Source: Burkholderia pyrrocinia
GTDB taxonomy: Bacteria > Pseudomonadota > Gammaproteobacteria > Burkholderiales > Burkholderiaceae
Length of the DNA: 64,000 nt
NCBI RefSeq assembly: GCF_022809715.1
Contig: NZ_CP094459.1
Location: 2,542,001 to 2,606,000, forward strand
Direction: 5' to 3'
Shown: piece after piece, positions 8,287 through 23,337 of the stretch
How positions within the stretch are numbered: position 1 is the stretch's first letter
How the letters are laid out: each line of letters opens with the position of its first letter
Notes under the pieces: model-generated
Database searches by the model: none
What the model saw: only the letters and a program-made list of their open reading frames with translations
What the model was told of the DNA's origin: nothing
Position numbers and translations under genes: made by a program

Positions 8287-8619
8287 TTACTTCGCGACGA
8301 TCACGCCCTGTGCCTGCTGGTGGAAATCGTCGAAAAACTTGTATTCGCCCGGCGACAGCGGAGCGACGACCACGAACGAATCGGCACCCGGCGCAAGCAC
8401 CTTCTCCTTGCGCAGTTGCACGCTCTCGAATTCGGCCGCGCCCTTGCCGGTGTTCTTGATCTCGATCTTGAAACGCTGGCCGGCCGGCACTTCGATGCGG
8501 GCGGGATTCAGCTTGCCGTCCGCCATCTCGAGCTTGAACGTCGGCAGATCGGCTGCGTGCGCTGCGCCTGCAAGCCACAACGCAGCGGCTGCGGCGATGA
8601 TTTTCTGGGGAATTTTCAT
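8287..8619 (-). CDS. ftrB: Periplasmic cupredoxin-like protein FtrB
   Basis: 110-residue exported protein: signal peptide about 1-22 (AAALWLAGAAHA before the cut) followed by one EfeO-type cupredoxin domain. A single late His (DDFHQQAQG) and few Met are available as metal ligands, so the copper site is not a classic type 1 set. In Bordetella-type systems FtrB works with FtrA to oxidise ferrous iron before FtrC imports it. Order ftrA-ftrB-ftrC-ftrD on one strand supports the call. Confidence 0.82.
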   Translation of the reverse strand: MKIPQKIIAAAAALWLAGAAHAADLPTFKLEMADGKLNPARIEVPAGQRFKIEIKNTGKGAAEFESVQLRKEKVLAPGADSFVVVAPLSPGEYKFFDDFHQQAQGVIVAK

Positions 8620-8674
8620 TCTGGATTCTCTACGCCGACGGCGCGCCGAAGCGCGCCGTTCGTGATGCCGCCGA

Positions 8675-9226
8675 TCAGTAACCGCCCTTCTTGCCGATAC
8701 CGGCGAACGGGAAGTCGTACTCGAGCGTAATGGGCTTGAACCATGCGCCCACGCCCGTTTCCTTGTCGACGTGACGGCCGAACGCCATGTGGCCCGACTG
8801 CATCGGCGGCTTGACGACCATCGTCAGGTGGTACTTGCCCGGGCCGTTCAGCTTCACGTTGTCGCCATAGTGCGGACCGTCGCTCGCGACCATGCCCATC
8901 AGGTCGCCTTCAGCCTTCCACTTCGTGTCGCCCTGCTTCGTCAGCTTGTACGCGACCTGCAGGTACGGCATCCAGTCGCCTTCGGCGAAACCCGTCGGGT
9001 TGTTCTTGACCGCATGGATGTCGGCCTCGAGGTGGATGTCGGAATCCGACGCCTTGCGCATCATCCCTTCCGGGTCCATCGTGATCGGCTGCAGGTACAC
9101 CGCGCCGATTTCCATGCCGCCCTGGATCTGCTGCTTGCCGATCGGATATTCGGCCGCCGAGGCCGACATCGCGGCAAGCGCCGCCGCTACCGCAACCGTC
9201 GTGCGGATGAACGAAGAACCCAACAT
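8675..9226 (-). CDS. ftrA: Periplasmic P19-type iron-binding protein FtrA
   Basis: 183 residues from ATG 9226, chosen because AAGGAG lies 5 bases before it; a GTG six bases further out is too close to that site. Signal peptide about 1-24 (AALAAMSASA), then the Tpd/P19 immunoglobulin-like domain with the MEIGAVYLQP and SDIHLEADIHA stretches and a later SGHMAFGRHV, which supply the Met/His copper and iron ligands of the family. First gene of the operon, with a Fur-like site about 95 bp upstream. Confidence 0.9.
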   Translation of the reverse strand: MLGSSFIRTTVAVAAALAAMSASAAEYPIGKQQIQGGMEIGAVYLQPITMDPEGMMRKASDSDIHLEADIHAVKNNPTGFAEGDWMPYLQVAYKLTKQGDTKWKAEGDLMGMVASDGPHYGDNVKLNGPGKYHLTMVVKPPMQSGHMAFGRHVDKETGVGAWFKPITLEYDFPFAGIGKKGGY

Positions 9227-9320
9227 GGACACTCCTTGTTATTTGTCTGACTATCTTGACGACATGCGGGCCGCCGCCGGGGCGGCTCGCTGAAAACACT
9301 AACGCAATGAAGAACGTTAA

Positions 9321-9335
9321 TGCGAACTATTCTCA
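9321..9335 (-). promoter_or_regulatory. Fur-box-like site upstream of ftrABCD
   Basis: TGCGAACTATTCTCA, followed by more AT-rich repeats (AATAATAG), fits the 7-1-7 Fur arrangement and lies 95 bp before ftrA, in a marked AT-rich dip between uvrB and ftrA. It suggests induction under iron limitation. No other feature is seen in the 9227-9453 gap. Confidence 0.5.
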
Positions 9336-9453
9336 ATAATAGTGGAGTTTAGCACCGAACCTGTTTCCGAACAAACCGGATACCGTGTAAACCCCTGATC
9401 CGACAAGGCTTACAGACCGGTTACTGACAGGTTTTGGTGACGTTTGGAAAGAT

Positions 9454-11544
<2,091 letters not shown>

Positions 11545-11684
11545 GGAATGCGGCCGGAGCGAGGGCAAAGAAAGCATTCTAGCGCTTCGCGGCCGCGCGA
11601 ACTGCTGTCGGCTCCTGACGCGCGACGGCCGCCCGAAATCGCGATTCGCCGCCGAATCGCGCGCCCCCGCCAGCGCGAATTCGC

Positions 11685-11690
11685 TACAAT
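11685..11690 (+). promoter_or_regulatory. Possible -10 element for tyrB
   Basis: TACAAT preceded by GC-T, in the divergent region between uvrB and tyrB, 105 bp before the tyrB ATG. The form is common for housekeeping promoters, but no good -35 is found at 16-18 bp. Confidence 0.3.
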
Positions 11691-11794
11691 GTCAGGCTGC
11701 TGCGCTTTCCGGCGTCGCGCCCGTTGGCGCGCGGTTCGCTGCGCCCGCCCGCCGGCTGAAAGCCTGACCCTCTTTTCACTACTGCCGAATCATC

Positions 11795-12994
11795 ATGTCG
11801 CTCTTCTCCGCTGTCCAGCTTGCTCCCCGCGACCCGATCCTGGGCCTGAACGAAGCCTTCAACGCCGATGCGCGTCCGACCAAGGTCAACCTCGGCGTCG
11901 GCGTGTACACGAACGAAGAAGGCAAGATTCCGCTGCTACGCGCGGTTCGCGAAGCAGAGAAGGTGCGCGTCGAGGCCGGCCTGCCGCGCGGCTACCTGCC
12001 GATCGACGGGATCGCCGCCTACGACGCGGCCGTGCAGAAGCTGCTGCTCGGCAACGATTCGCCGCTGATCGCAGCGGGCCGCGTGGTCACGGCCCAGGCA
12101 CTGGGCGGTACGGGCGCACTGAAGATCGGCGCCGATTTCCTGCGCACCGTGAACCCGAACGTGAAGGTCGCGATCAGCGATCCGAGCTGGGAAAACCACC
12201 GCGCGCTGTTCGAGGCGGCCGGCTTCGAAGTCGTCGCGTACCCGTATTACGACGCCGCCACCAACGGCGTGAACTTCGAAGGCATGCTGTCGGCGCTGAA
12301 CGGCTATGCGGCAGGCACGGTCGTCGTGCTGCACGCGTGCTGCCACAACCCGACCGGCGTGGACCTCACCGAAGCGCAATGGCAGCAAGTCGTCGACGTC
12401 GTGAAGGCGCGCAACCTCGTGCCGTTCCTCGACATGGCGTATCAGGGCTTCGGCGAGAACATCGAGGCCGATGCGGCCGCCGTGCGCCTGTTTGCCGCGG
12501 CCGACCTGAACGCGTTCGTGTCGTCGTCGTTCTCGAAGTCGTTCTCGCTGTACGGCGAGCGCGTCGGCGCGCTGTCGATCATCACGTCGAGCAAGGAAGA
12601 AGCCACGCGCGTGCTGTCGCAACTGAAGCGCGTGATCCGCACGAACTACTCGAACCCGCCGACCCATGGCGGCGCGGTGGTCGCAGCGGTGCTCGCATCG
12701 CCGGAACTGCACGCTTCGTGGGTGCAGGAGCTTGGTGAAATGCGCGATCGCATCCGCGCGATGCGCAATGGTCTCGTCGAGCGCCTGAAGGCGAGCGGCG
12801 TCGATCGCGACTTCAGCTTCATCAACGCGCAACGCGGGATGTTCTCGTATTCGGGCCTGACCTCGGCGCAAGTCGATCGCCTGCGCGACGAGTTCGGCAT
12901 CTATGCGGTCGGCACGGGCCGGATCTGCGTCGCAGCGCTGAACACGCGCAACCTCGACGCGGTCGCCAATGCAATCGCAGCCGTGCTGAAGTAA
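11795..12994 (+). CDS. tyrB: Aromatic/aspartate amino acid aminotransferase
   Basis: 399-residue class I fold type I PLP enzyme. The PLP lysine is Lys248 in SSSFSKSFSLYGERVG; Asn185 (ACCHNPTGVD), Asp213 (FLDMAYQGFG) and a late Arg in the C-terminal domain complete the active site. It exchanges the amino group between aspartate, tyrosine or phenylalanine and 2-oxoglutarate. Sequence alone does not separate TyrB from AspC; the beta-proteobacterial homologues are usually called TyrB. Single gene, divergent from uvrB, ending at a bidirectional terminator shared with the dehydrogenase gene. Confidence 0.9.
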   Translation: MSLFSAVQLAPRDPILGLNEAFNADARPTKVNLGVGVYTNEEGKIPLLRAVREAEKVRVEAGLPRGYLPIDGIAAYDAAVQKLLLGNDSPLIAAGRVVTAQALGGTGALKIGADFLRTVNPNVKVAISDPSWENHRALFEAAGFEVVAYPYYDAATNGVNFEGMLSALNGYAAGTVVVLHACCHNPTGVDLTEAQWQQVVDVVKARNLVPFLDMAYQGFGENIEADAAAVRLFAAADLNAFVSSSFSKSFSLYGERVGALSIITSSKEEATRVLSQLKRVIRTNYSNPPTHGGAVVAAVLASPELHASWVQELGEMRDRIRAMRNGLVERLKASGVDRDFSFINAQRGMFSYSGLTSAQVDRLRDEFGIYAVGTGRICVAALNTRNLDAVANAIAAVLK

Positions 12995-13037
12995 CTCGGC
13001 ACCGGCAGGCGGCAGCCGCCGCCTGCCCCGCCGAAAT

Positions 13038-13067
13038 GAAAAACGCGCTCCCCGGAGCGCGTTTTTT
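13038..13067. terminator. Bidirectional terminator between tyrB and the hydroxybutyrate dehydrogenase gene
   Basis: AAAAACGCGCTCC pairs with GGAGCGCGTTTTTTT around a very short loop. It sits between two convergent genes and has A and T tracts on both sides. Confidence 0.88.
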
Positions 13068-13111
13068 TGTGCCGTTCATCGCAGCGGGCAGCTACGCCGC
13101 CCGCGCCCGCG

Positions 13112-13900
13112 TTACTGCATGAACCAGCCGTGGCTGACGACGACCGACTGGCCGGTGAGCGCGGCGCTCGGGAATGCCGACAGGAACAGCACCGTCTGCG
13201 CGACGTCCTGCACCGTCGTGAACACGCCGTCGACCGTGTTGCCGAGCATCACCTTCTTCACCACTTCCTCTTCGCTGATCCCGAGCTCCTTCGCCTGCTC
13301 CGGAATCTGCTTGTCGACCAGCGGCGTGCGCACGAAGCCCGGACACACGACGTGCGAGCGCACGTTGTGCTTCGCGCCTTCCTTCGCGAGCACGCGTGCG
13401 AGGCCGAGCAGGCCGTGCTTGGCCGTCACGTACGCCGACTTCAGCGGCGACGCTTCGTGCGAGTGCACCGAGCCCATGTAGATCACGACGCCGCCGCGAT
13501 CGTCCTTGTACATGTGCTTGAGCGCGGCCTTCGTCGTCAGGAATGCACCGTCGACGTGGATCGCCTGCATCTTCTTCCAGTCGGAGAACGCGTAGTTCTC
13601 GATCGGGTTGACGATCTGGATGCCCGCGTTCGACACGAGGATGTCGACCGAGCCGAACGTTTCGGCAACCTTGTCGATGCCGCTGTTCACGGCTTCCTCG
13701 TTCGTCACGTCCATCGCGACGCCGATCGCCTTGCCGCCTGCCTTGTTGATCTCGTCGGCGACCGCATTCGCGCCGTCCTGGTTCAGGTCGGCGATCGCGA
13801 CGGCCGCGCCCGCTTTCGCGAGCTCGAGTGCGATTTCCTTGCCGATGCCGCTTGCGGCGCCCGTGACGACTGCGGTCTTGCCATTCAGATCTGCTGCCAT
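13112..13900 (-). CDS. 3-hydroxybutyrate dehydrogenase (SDR family)
   Basis: 262-residue classical short-chain dehydrogenase. TGAASGIG at residues 13-20 binds NAD, SNAGIQ stabilises the fold, and the catalytic Ser/Tyr/Lys are in the GSVHSHEAS and AYVTAK segments. The [19 protein letters not shown] stretch and final VSHGWFMQ are typical of D-3-hydroxybutyrate dehydrogenase, which oxidises D-3-hydroxybutyrate to acetoacetate in turnover of polyhydroxybutyrate. GGAGGAGA lies just before ATG 13900. Single gene. Confidence 0.88.
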   Translation of the reverse strand: MAADLNGKTAVVTGAASGIGKEIALELAKAGAAVAIADLNQDGANAVADEINKAGGKAIGVAMDVTNEEAVNSGIDKVAETFGSVDILVSNAGIQIVNPIENYAFSDWKKMQAIHVDGAFLTTKAALKHMYKDDRGGVVIYMGSVHSHEASPLKSAYVTAKHGLLGLARVLAKEGAKHNVRSHVVCPGFVRTPLVDKQIPEQAKELGISEEEVVKKVMLGNTVDGVFTTVQDVAQTVLFLSAFPSAALTGQSVVVSHGWFMQ

Positions 13901-14063
13901 GTCCGTCTCCTCCCGTTATCGGATCGATAAAACACGCGCCGGCCGCATCCGCTTTCATCGCGCGACGTACCGGCGGGCCAGCCGTCATTGTGCACGATCG
14001 GCCCCGCCGTTCGCGCGCAAAACGTCTAAGCTTAAGATCGGTTCTGTCACGCAGGAGATTCGC

Positions 14064-15035
14064 ATGCACTATCGACGGCTAGGCCGTTCCGGCCTGCAGA
14101 TCAGCGCGCTCTCGCTCGGCTCGTGGGTCACGTACGGCAATCAGGTCGATCAGCGGGTCGCGCGGGAATGCCTCGCCGCGGCACGCGACGCGGGTGTCAA
14201 CTTCTTCGACAACGCCGAGGTTTACGCCGGCGGCAAATCCGAGGAAATCATGGGCCACGCGCTCAAATCGCTCGACTGGCCGCGCATCAGCTATATCGTG
14301 TCCACGAAGTTCTTCTGGGGGCTCGCGGAAGCACCGAACCAGTATCACACGCTGAACCGGAAATACCTGCTGAACGCGATCGACGGCTCGCTGCGCCGGT
14401 TGCAGCTCGATTATGTCGATCTCGTCTACTGCCATCGGCCCGATCCGAACACACCGATCGAGGAAACCGTCTGGGCGATGAGCGACATGATCGTGCGCGG
14501 CAAGGCGTTGTATTGGGGCACGTCGGAATGGAGCGCCGACGAGATCCGTGCCGCGTGCGAGATCGCCGAACGGCATCACCTGCATAAGCCGGTCGTCGAG
14601 CAACCCCAGTACAACCTGTTCCACCGCACGCGGGTCGAACGGGAATATGCGCGGCTCTACGACGACTACGGCCTCGGCCTCACGACCTGGAGCCCGCTGG
14701 CATCGGGCCTGCTCACCGGCAAGTACCGTAACGGTGTTCCGCCGGGCAGCCGCGCGCAGTTGCAGGGTTACGACTGGATGCGCGACCGGTTGACCGATCA
14801 GGCCAGCAACGACATCGTCGAACGGCTCGGCGGGATCGCGGTCGACCTCGGCTGCAGCACGGGCCAGCTCGCGATCGCGTGGGTGCTCGCGAATCCGCGC
14901 GTGAGCTCGGTGATCACCGGCGCATCGCGAATCGAGCAGATCAGCGAGAACATGCGCGCGCTCGACGTCGCCGCGAAGTTGACGCCGGATGTGAAGCAAC
15001 GCATCGAAGAGGTCGTCGGCGACGCATACGAGTAA
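14064..15035 (+). CDS. Aldo/keto reductase, Kv-beta-like group
   Basis: 323 residues from ATG 14064, six bases after CAGGAG. TIM-barrel aldo/keto reductase with the catalytic Asp/Tyr ([12 protein letters not shown]), Lys (YIVSTKFFW) and His (DLVYCHRPD). The closest recognisable group is the potassium-channel beta-subunit/YghZ type, which uses NADPH to reduce small aldehydes. The longer upstream frame (from 13608) is antisense to the dehydrogenase gene and is not supported. No operon partner. Confidence 0.87.
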   Translation: MHYRRLGRSGLQISALSLGSWVTYGNQVDQRVARECLAAARDAGVNFFDNAEVYAGGKSEEIMGHALKSLDWPRISYIVSTKFFWGLAEAPNQYHTLNRKYLLNAIDGSLRRLQLDYVDLVYCHRPDPNTPIEETVWAMSDMIVRGKALYWGTSEWSADEIRAACEIAERHHLHKPVVEQPQYNLFHRTRVEREYARLYDDYGLGLTTWSPLASGLLTGKYRNGVPPGSRAQLQGYDWMRDRLTDQASNDIVERLGGIAVDLGCSTGQLAIAWVLANPRVSSVITGASRIEQISENMRALDVAAKLTPDVKQRIEEVVGDAYE

Positions 15036-15146
15036 GGCGACTCACGGCCACTCGCGTACAATACGCGGCCGCATCGGCGCCCGGCCTGACAGCCGCACCC
15101 GATCGACCGCTTTCATCGATTCACCTTCTGTTTCAGGCAGCCCGCC

Positions 15147-15992
15147 ATGCTCAGTTATCGTCACGGTTTTCACGCAGGCAATCACGCGGACGTGCTCAAG
15201 CACGCCGTCGTCGTCCAACTGCTGCGCTACCTGAACAAGAAAGACAAGTCGTACTGGTACATCGACACGCATGCCGGTGCCGGCGTGTACTCGCTGCGCG
15301 ACGGCTACGCGGCAAAGACGGCGGAATTCGACACCGGCATCGGCCGGCTATGGAACGACAAGAACCTGCCGGAAGCGCTGGGCGATTATGTGGACGAAGT
15401 ACGCGCACTGAACGACGACGGCGAACTGCGCTTCTACCCTGGTTCCCCGTATATCGCATGGCGATCGATGCGTGAGCAGGACCGGATGCGCCTGTTCGAA
15501 ATGCACACGACGGAAATCGACGTGCTGCGCCACAACTTCCGCGACGCCGGGCGACGCGCGATGATCTTCGCCGGCGACGGCTTCGAAGGCATCAAGGCGC
15601 TGCTGCCGCCGCCGCCGCGACGCGCACTCGTGCTGATCGACCCGTCCTACGAGGACAAGAAGGATTACGCGCGCACGGTAAGCTGCGTGACGGAATGCCT
15701 GAAGCGTTTCGCGACGGGCTGCTACGCGATCTGGTATCCGCAGGTCACGCGGACGGAATCGCAGCGCTTTCCCGAGCAGTTGAAGCGCCTGCAACCGAAC
15801 AACTGGCTGCACCTGACGCTGACGGTATCGAATCCGCCTACCGATGGACTGGGCCTCTACGGCAGCGGGATGTTCATCCTGAATCCGCCGTATACGCTTG
15901 CGCAGAGCATGAACGAGGCACTGCCCTATCTGGTCGAGGTGCTGGGACAGGATAGCGGCGCCCGTTGTCAGATCGAGCACCGCGGAAATTGA
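15147..15992 (+). CDS. rlmJ: 23S rRNA (adenine2030-N6)-methyltransferase
   Basis: 281-residue RlmJ. The start MLSYRHGFHAGNHADVLKH is diagnostic, and the N6-adenine methyltransferase motif IV appears as IDPSYEDK near residue 170. It methylates A2030 of 23S rRNA with S-adenosylmethionine. A TACAAT element at about 15057 may be its -10. It nearly abuts the convergent small exported-protein gene at 16008. Confidence 0.95.
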   Translation: MLSYRHGFHAGNHADVLKHAVVVQLLRYLNKKDKSYWYIDTHAGAGVYSLRDGYAAKTAEFDTGIGRLWNDKNLPEALGDYVDEVRALNDDGELRFYPGSPYIAWRSMREQDRMRLFEMHTTEIDVLRHNFRDAGRRAMIFAGDGFEGIKALLPPPPRRALVLIDPSYEDKKDYARTVSCVTECLKRFATGCYAIWYPQVTRTESQRFPEQLKRLQPNNWLHLTLTVSNPPTDGLGLYGSGMFILNPPYTLAQSMNEALPYLVEVLGQDSGARCQIEHRGN

Positions 15993-16007
15993 CCGGGCAA
16001 CCGGCCG

Positions 16008-16343
16008 TTACGGCTGCGGCCTCGGTGCGAGTCTCGGTTGGTTGGCCGGCGGTACGCCCCAGCCGGGCACATTGATATAGGGTGCGACGAACAGCGGCAC
16101 CGACGTGTTCGGCGCTTGCCCGGCCGGAGCCCGCATGCCCGCCGGCTCGACGATCGGCTCGGAAGACAACGGCGCTGTCTGCAGCACCAGCCCGCCCTTA
16201 CCGTCCTGGATACCGCGTTGCGTATCGAGAATCAGCGGTTTGGACGAAGTCGCGGCACCGGCCGCGAAGCCATGGACAAGCACGGCCGCGCCCAGAACGA
16301 GACGCGCGCGGGCACTGCGACGCACATCGAGACGCAAACGCAT
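16008..16343 (-). CDS. Small exported protein of unknown function
   Basis: 111 residues from ATG 16343, chosen because AAGGA lies 8-9 bases before it; the longer frame to 16427 starts inside a terminator. Basic start MRLRLDVRRSARARL, then a hydrophobic stretch (VLGAAVLVHGFAAGAA) typical of a signal peptide, then a Pro-rich mature part ending APRPQP. No family recognised. It ends 16 bp from the convergent rlmJ. Confidence 0.65.
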   Translation of the reverse strand: MRLRLDVRRSARARLVLGAAVLVHGFAAGAATSSKPLILDTQRGIQDGKGGLVLQTAPLSSEPIVEPAGMRAPAGQAPNTSVPLFVAPYINVPGWGVPPANQPRLAPRPQP

Positions 16344-16421
16344 GATCGTGTCCTTCACGGTGAAAAGTAGGCCCATACCATAGCGCCGCGGCAGCGATTT
16401 CGCCAGATCCGGCGCACAAAA

Positions 16422-16452
16422 AAACAAAGCCCCGTCAACACGGGGCTTGCTT
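16422..16452 (-). terminator. Terminator after the DUF3563 gene
   Basis: On the minus strand GCAAGCCCCGT pairs with ACGGGGCTTTG and is followed by TTTTTTT. It lies 40 bp after the DUF3563 stop. Confidence 0.8.
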
Positions 16453-16490
16453 ATCGGTCGGTGCCACGCGGCACCTGACGGTGACTCGAA

Positions 16491-16637
16491 TTACAGCGAG
16501 TAGCCGTTGGTTTCGAGCGAGCGGATGCGGTGCTCGAGCTGGACGATATCCGACGACGTGGCGAGGTAAGCCTCACGGCGCTCACGTTCTGCGGATTCGA
16601 ACCAGTTGCTCAGCTTTTCGACGATGTAGGCGATCAT
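16491..16637 (-). CDS. DUF3563 family small protein
   Basis: A 48-residue ORF, MIAYIVEKLSNWFESAERER and onward, ending in SLETNGYSL. The WFESAERERREAYLA core matches the short DUF3563 family common in Burkholderia and relatives. It is acidic/basic mixed, likely one or two amphipathic helices, with no signal peptide. TTGGAG lies 8 bases before ATG 16637, and a terminator follows. Function unknown. Confidence 0.8.
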   Translation of the reverse strand: MIAYIVEKLSNWFESAERERREAYLATSSDIVQLEHRIRSLETNGYSL

Positions 16638-16707
16638 GATGTTCTCCAAGGAAGGGGGACCCCTGGCGAATCGAGATTCAGGGATTTCCCGTATAGGGTA
16701 TTCCCGA

Positions 16708-16713
16708 ATTATA
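16708..16713 (-). promoter_or_regulatory. Possible -10 for the DUF3563 gene
   Basis: TATAAT on the minus strand, 70 bp before the ATG. It is followed by two partly repeated GGGAAT/GGGAAA stretches that could be a regulator site. No convincing -35. Nothing else is seen in 16638-16853. Confidence 0.35.
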
Positions 16714-16853
16714 GCGACGCCGCACCAAGATGCTAGTGAAATACTTGCATGGAAAGCATTCCAATTCGGAATGGGCGCGCACCCACCAAACCTAACTTAT
16801 TGATTTGTATAGAGGTTGAGTCAGGCACCCATTTCGGGACCTGAGTGTACGCA

Positions 16854-17258
16854 CTAATCTGGTTCACTGACGGGATCGGCCAGGCGCGCCAAAATCGGGC
16901 ATTCTGGCCGTCCGTCACCATGGCAGTGCGCGGCCAGGTCGGCCAGCGTATCGCGCATGTCGCTCAGTTCGGCGATGCGCCTGTCGAGTTCGGCCACGTG
17001 CTCGAGGGCGATCGACTTCACTTCGGCGCTGGCGCGGGAGCGATCTTGCCAGAGCATCAGCAGCTTGCGGATGTCCTCGACGAGAAAGCCAAGCCGTCGC
17101 GCCTGACGGATGAAGCGCAGGATGTGGATTTCGTCCGCGCCGTAGATCCGATAGCCGGCATCGGTACGCTTGCTCGGCGCAAGAAGGCCGACCTGCTCGT
17201 AGTACCGGATCATTTTTGCGCTGACTCCGGATTCGCGCGACGCGTCACCGATATTCAT
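16854..17258 (-). CDS. cueR: CueR-type MerR regulator (Cu(I)/Ag(I) responsive)
   Basis: 134-residue MerR-family regulator. N-terminal winged helix (SGVSAKMIRYYEQVGLL), dimerising coiled coil about 78-112, and a metal loop with Cys112 and Cys120 (HCHGDGRPECPIL), the same two positions that bind Cu(I) in CueR. Such proteins twist the long-spacer promoters of copper exporters and chaperones. No copA, copZ or cueO homologue is in the window, so the target is elsewhere. It is alone between DUF3563 and the rrn terminator. Confidence 0.85.
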   Translation of the reverse strand: MNIGDASRESGVSAKMIRYYEQVGLLAPSKRTDAGYRIYGADEIHILRFIRQARRLGFLVEDIRKLLMLWQDRSRASAEVKSIALEHVAELDRRIAELSDMRDTLADLAAHCHGDGRPECPILARLADPVSEPD

Positions 17259-17471
17259 TCCCCGCCCTCTCCATCAAGTCCCGGTTTCGAACGTGAACGT
17301 CGACGTATGCAATCGCCGACGACATTTCGATCGTACCAAATCACGCGGCTTCGTTCCGCGGTGGGTGCAGGTAGATGGAAGACGGCTGATCTCCGGCGAA
17401 CGCCGAGGGGATGCGATGATGGAGCACGCTACCCGTTGCCCGACCGCCCCGCATTTCCGCCGCGCCAATGC

Positions 17472-17500
17472 AAAAACCCCCGCCTTTCGGGCGGGGTTTC
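17472..17500 (-). terminator. Terminator of the rrn operon
   Basis: On the minus strand GAAACCCCGCCC pairs with GGGCGGGGGTTTTT after a short loop, 10 bases beyond the 5S gene. The remainder of the gap to cueR (17259-17471) shows no gene. Confidence 0.9.
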
Positions 17501-17509
17501 TAACAGGAG

Positions 17510-17623
17510 CCTGACGATTACCTACTTTCACACGGGAATCCGCACTATCATCGGCGTAGAGTCGTTTCACGGTCCTGTTCGGGATGGGAAGGGGTGGGAC
17601 CGACTCGCTATGGTCATCAGGCA
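17510..17623 (-). rRNA. rrf: 5S ribosomal RNA
   Basis: Minus-strand sequence starts TGCCTGATGACCATAGCGAG and contains the conserved CCCATCCCGAACAGG and GATGATAGTG segments. It follows 23S by about 150 bp. Ends are approximate to a few bases. Confidence 0.95.
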
Positions 17624-17776
17624 AAGAGGGTTGTCGCGTTGCTTCGCAGCGCGACCAATCTGGGAAGAAGCAGTAATTTTGGGGTTGTGTGTATCACACA
17701 CGAGAATCCAACATGTCGCTTTGGATCGCAGCCAGTGCTTGCGCACGGCGCCGATCTACAAGGCAGACTTGTTATA

Positions 17777-20655
<2,879 letters not shown>

Positions 20656-20837
20656 CTATAACGAGTCTGTCTCGTCGACAGTCGTTACAGGTTGAGTTCT
20701 CGCGTTGTGCCGTATTCCAATTGAGTCAAACATAGAGTTCGAATCATCTTGAGATACATCGATACAATCACAACCCGGATAACTTTCACGTCCATCTCAA
20801 GACGCTTCCGCTATCCAAATTACTTACTTCTTCCAGA

Positions 20838-20851
20838 TTGTTAAAGAACGA
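20838..20851 (-). promoter_or_regulatory. boxA antitermination site before 23S
   Basis: The minus strand reads GTTCTTTAACAATC in the tRNA-Ala/23S spacer, a good match to rrn boxA bound by NusB-S10. The surrounding spacer 20656-20937 holds no gene. Confidence 0.7.
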
Positions 20852-20937
20852 CAGCCGATACCTACTACATATCACTCTGACTGGCTCAATCGCCAATGAC
20901 AAAAGTTCGACTACGTCGAACGCTTGTCATTGAAGAT

Positions 20938-21014
20938 TGGTGGAGGCAGACGGGATCGAACCGACGACCCCCCTGCTTGCAAAGCAGGTGCTCTCCCAGC
21001 TGAGCTATGCCCCC
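20938..21014 (-). tRNA. tRNA-Ala (TGC)
   Basis: Minus-strand tRNA in the rrn spacer with a TTTGCAA anticodon loop (TGC), the G3-T70 wobble pair that defines alanine tRNAs, and an encoded CCA (20938-20940). By my count it has six G after the anticodon stem GCA, giving a 6-base variable loop and 77 nt with CCA, one more than the usual 76. The T stem has one T-T mismatch. Confidence 0.96.
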
Positions 21015-21102
21015 ATATGTACAGAGAACCTCAGGTGTGAGCCGGTCGGCTTGGGGTACTCGTAAGCGCCAAAGCGCTAACGATCACCGACACGTCAGAC
21101 AA

Positions 21103-21178
21103 TGGTGGGTCTGGTTGGATTCGAACCAACGACCCCGCCTTATCAAGACGGTGCTCTAACCGACTGAGCTACAGACCC
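21103..21178 (-). tRNA. tRNA-Ile (GAT)
   Basis: Minus-strand tRNA: 5' GGGTCTGTAGCTCAG, anticodon loop with GAT, 3' CAGACCC-A-CCA with encoded CCA. Standard position between 16S and tRNA-Ala in an rrn operon. Confidence 0.97.
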
Positions 21179-21240
21179 CTGAGTCTGTCTTTAATTTACA
21201 GCCGATAAGCGTGAGCGCTCAACTTTGCGAGAAGCTCTGG

Positions 21241-22769
<1,529 letters not shown>

Positions 22770-22940
22770 TAAACCTGTTACTGTTTTCGGTTCGGTTAAG
22801 AACCGGTCGCTCACTCAAAGCTGACAGGTATATGAATTGCTTCATAAACCTGACTTACTTTAGTGTGAGACTCTTGATACTTTCGCTTTCTGATCCGAGG
22901 ATCAGCTCGCTGCCATCAAGCGCCCACACTTATCGGCTGG

Positions 22941-22956
22941 TAATTTTTAAAGAGCG
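22941..22956 (-). promoter_or_regulatory. boxA in the rrn leader
   Basis: The minus strand reads CGCTCTTTAAAAATTA, about 60 bp after the promoter and 170 bp before 16S. This is the typical leader boxA for rRNA antitermination. Confidence 0.75.
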
Positions 22957-23016
22957 TTTCTGCGAGGAACTTCGCGTTTCTCAGCAGCGCTGCGTTTTCA
23001 GCAGCAGAGAAGCGAA

Positions 23017-23045
23017 ATTATGAACCGTGTTTCGCAGCTCGTCAA
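23017..23045 (-). promoter_or_regulatory. rrn operon promoter
   Basis: On the minus strand TTGACG (23045-23040), a 17-bp spacer and CATAAT (23022-23017). Directly upstream is the AT-rich AGTTAAAAAGTTG, which looks like an UP element. Strong match to a sigma-70 rRNA promoter, about 250 bp before 16S. The 568-bp stretch 22770-23337 holds this leader and promoter and no supported gene. Confidence 0.8.
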
Positions 23046-23337
23046 CAACTTTTTAACTGCTTCGTTGCGACTGCGGGGTTCATCTTCGTGTGCTGCTCGG
23101 GCTCGCTACCACCAACCCCACAACAGCACCACTTCCCTCTCCCGCGCCGCGTTTCCGTTAGCGCGAAAGAGGCGTGATTCTATGTACCCCGCGTCGATCG
23201 CGCAAGGGGTTCGATGCAACTTTTTTACAAAAGCCGCAATTTGGCCGTCCGGCCATGCCAGGGCACAAGACCGCTTATGGTGCAAAGAACGGACTAGAAT
23301 GTGAGGTTCTTCGCCCCTTTCTATATACGTCTTTAAT

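Noticed and set aside
11545..11794. A LexA (SOS) box before uvrB.
   Set aside because: I looked for CTG-N10-CAG and found no match in the divergent region.
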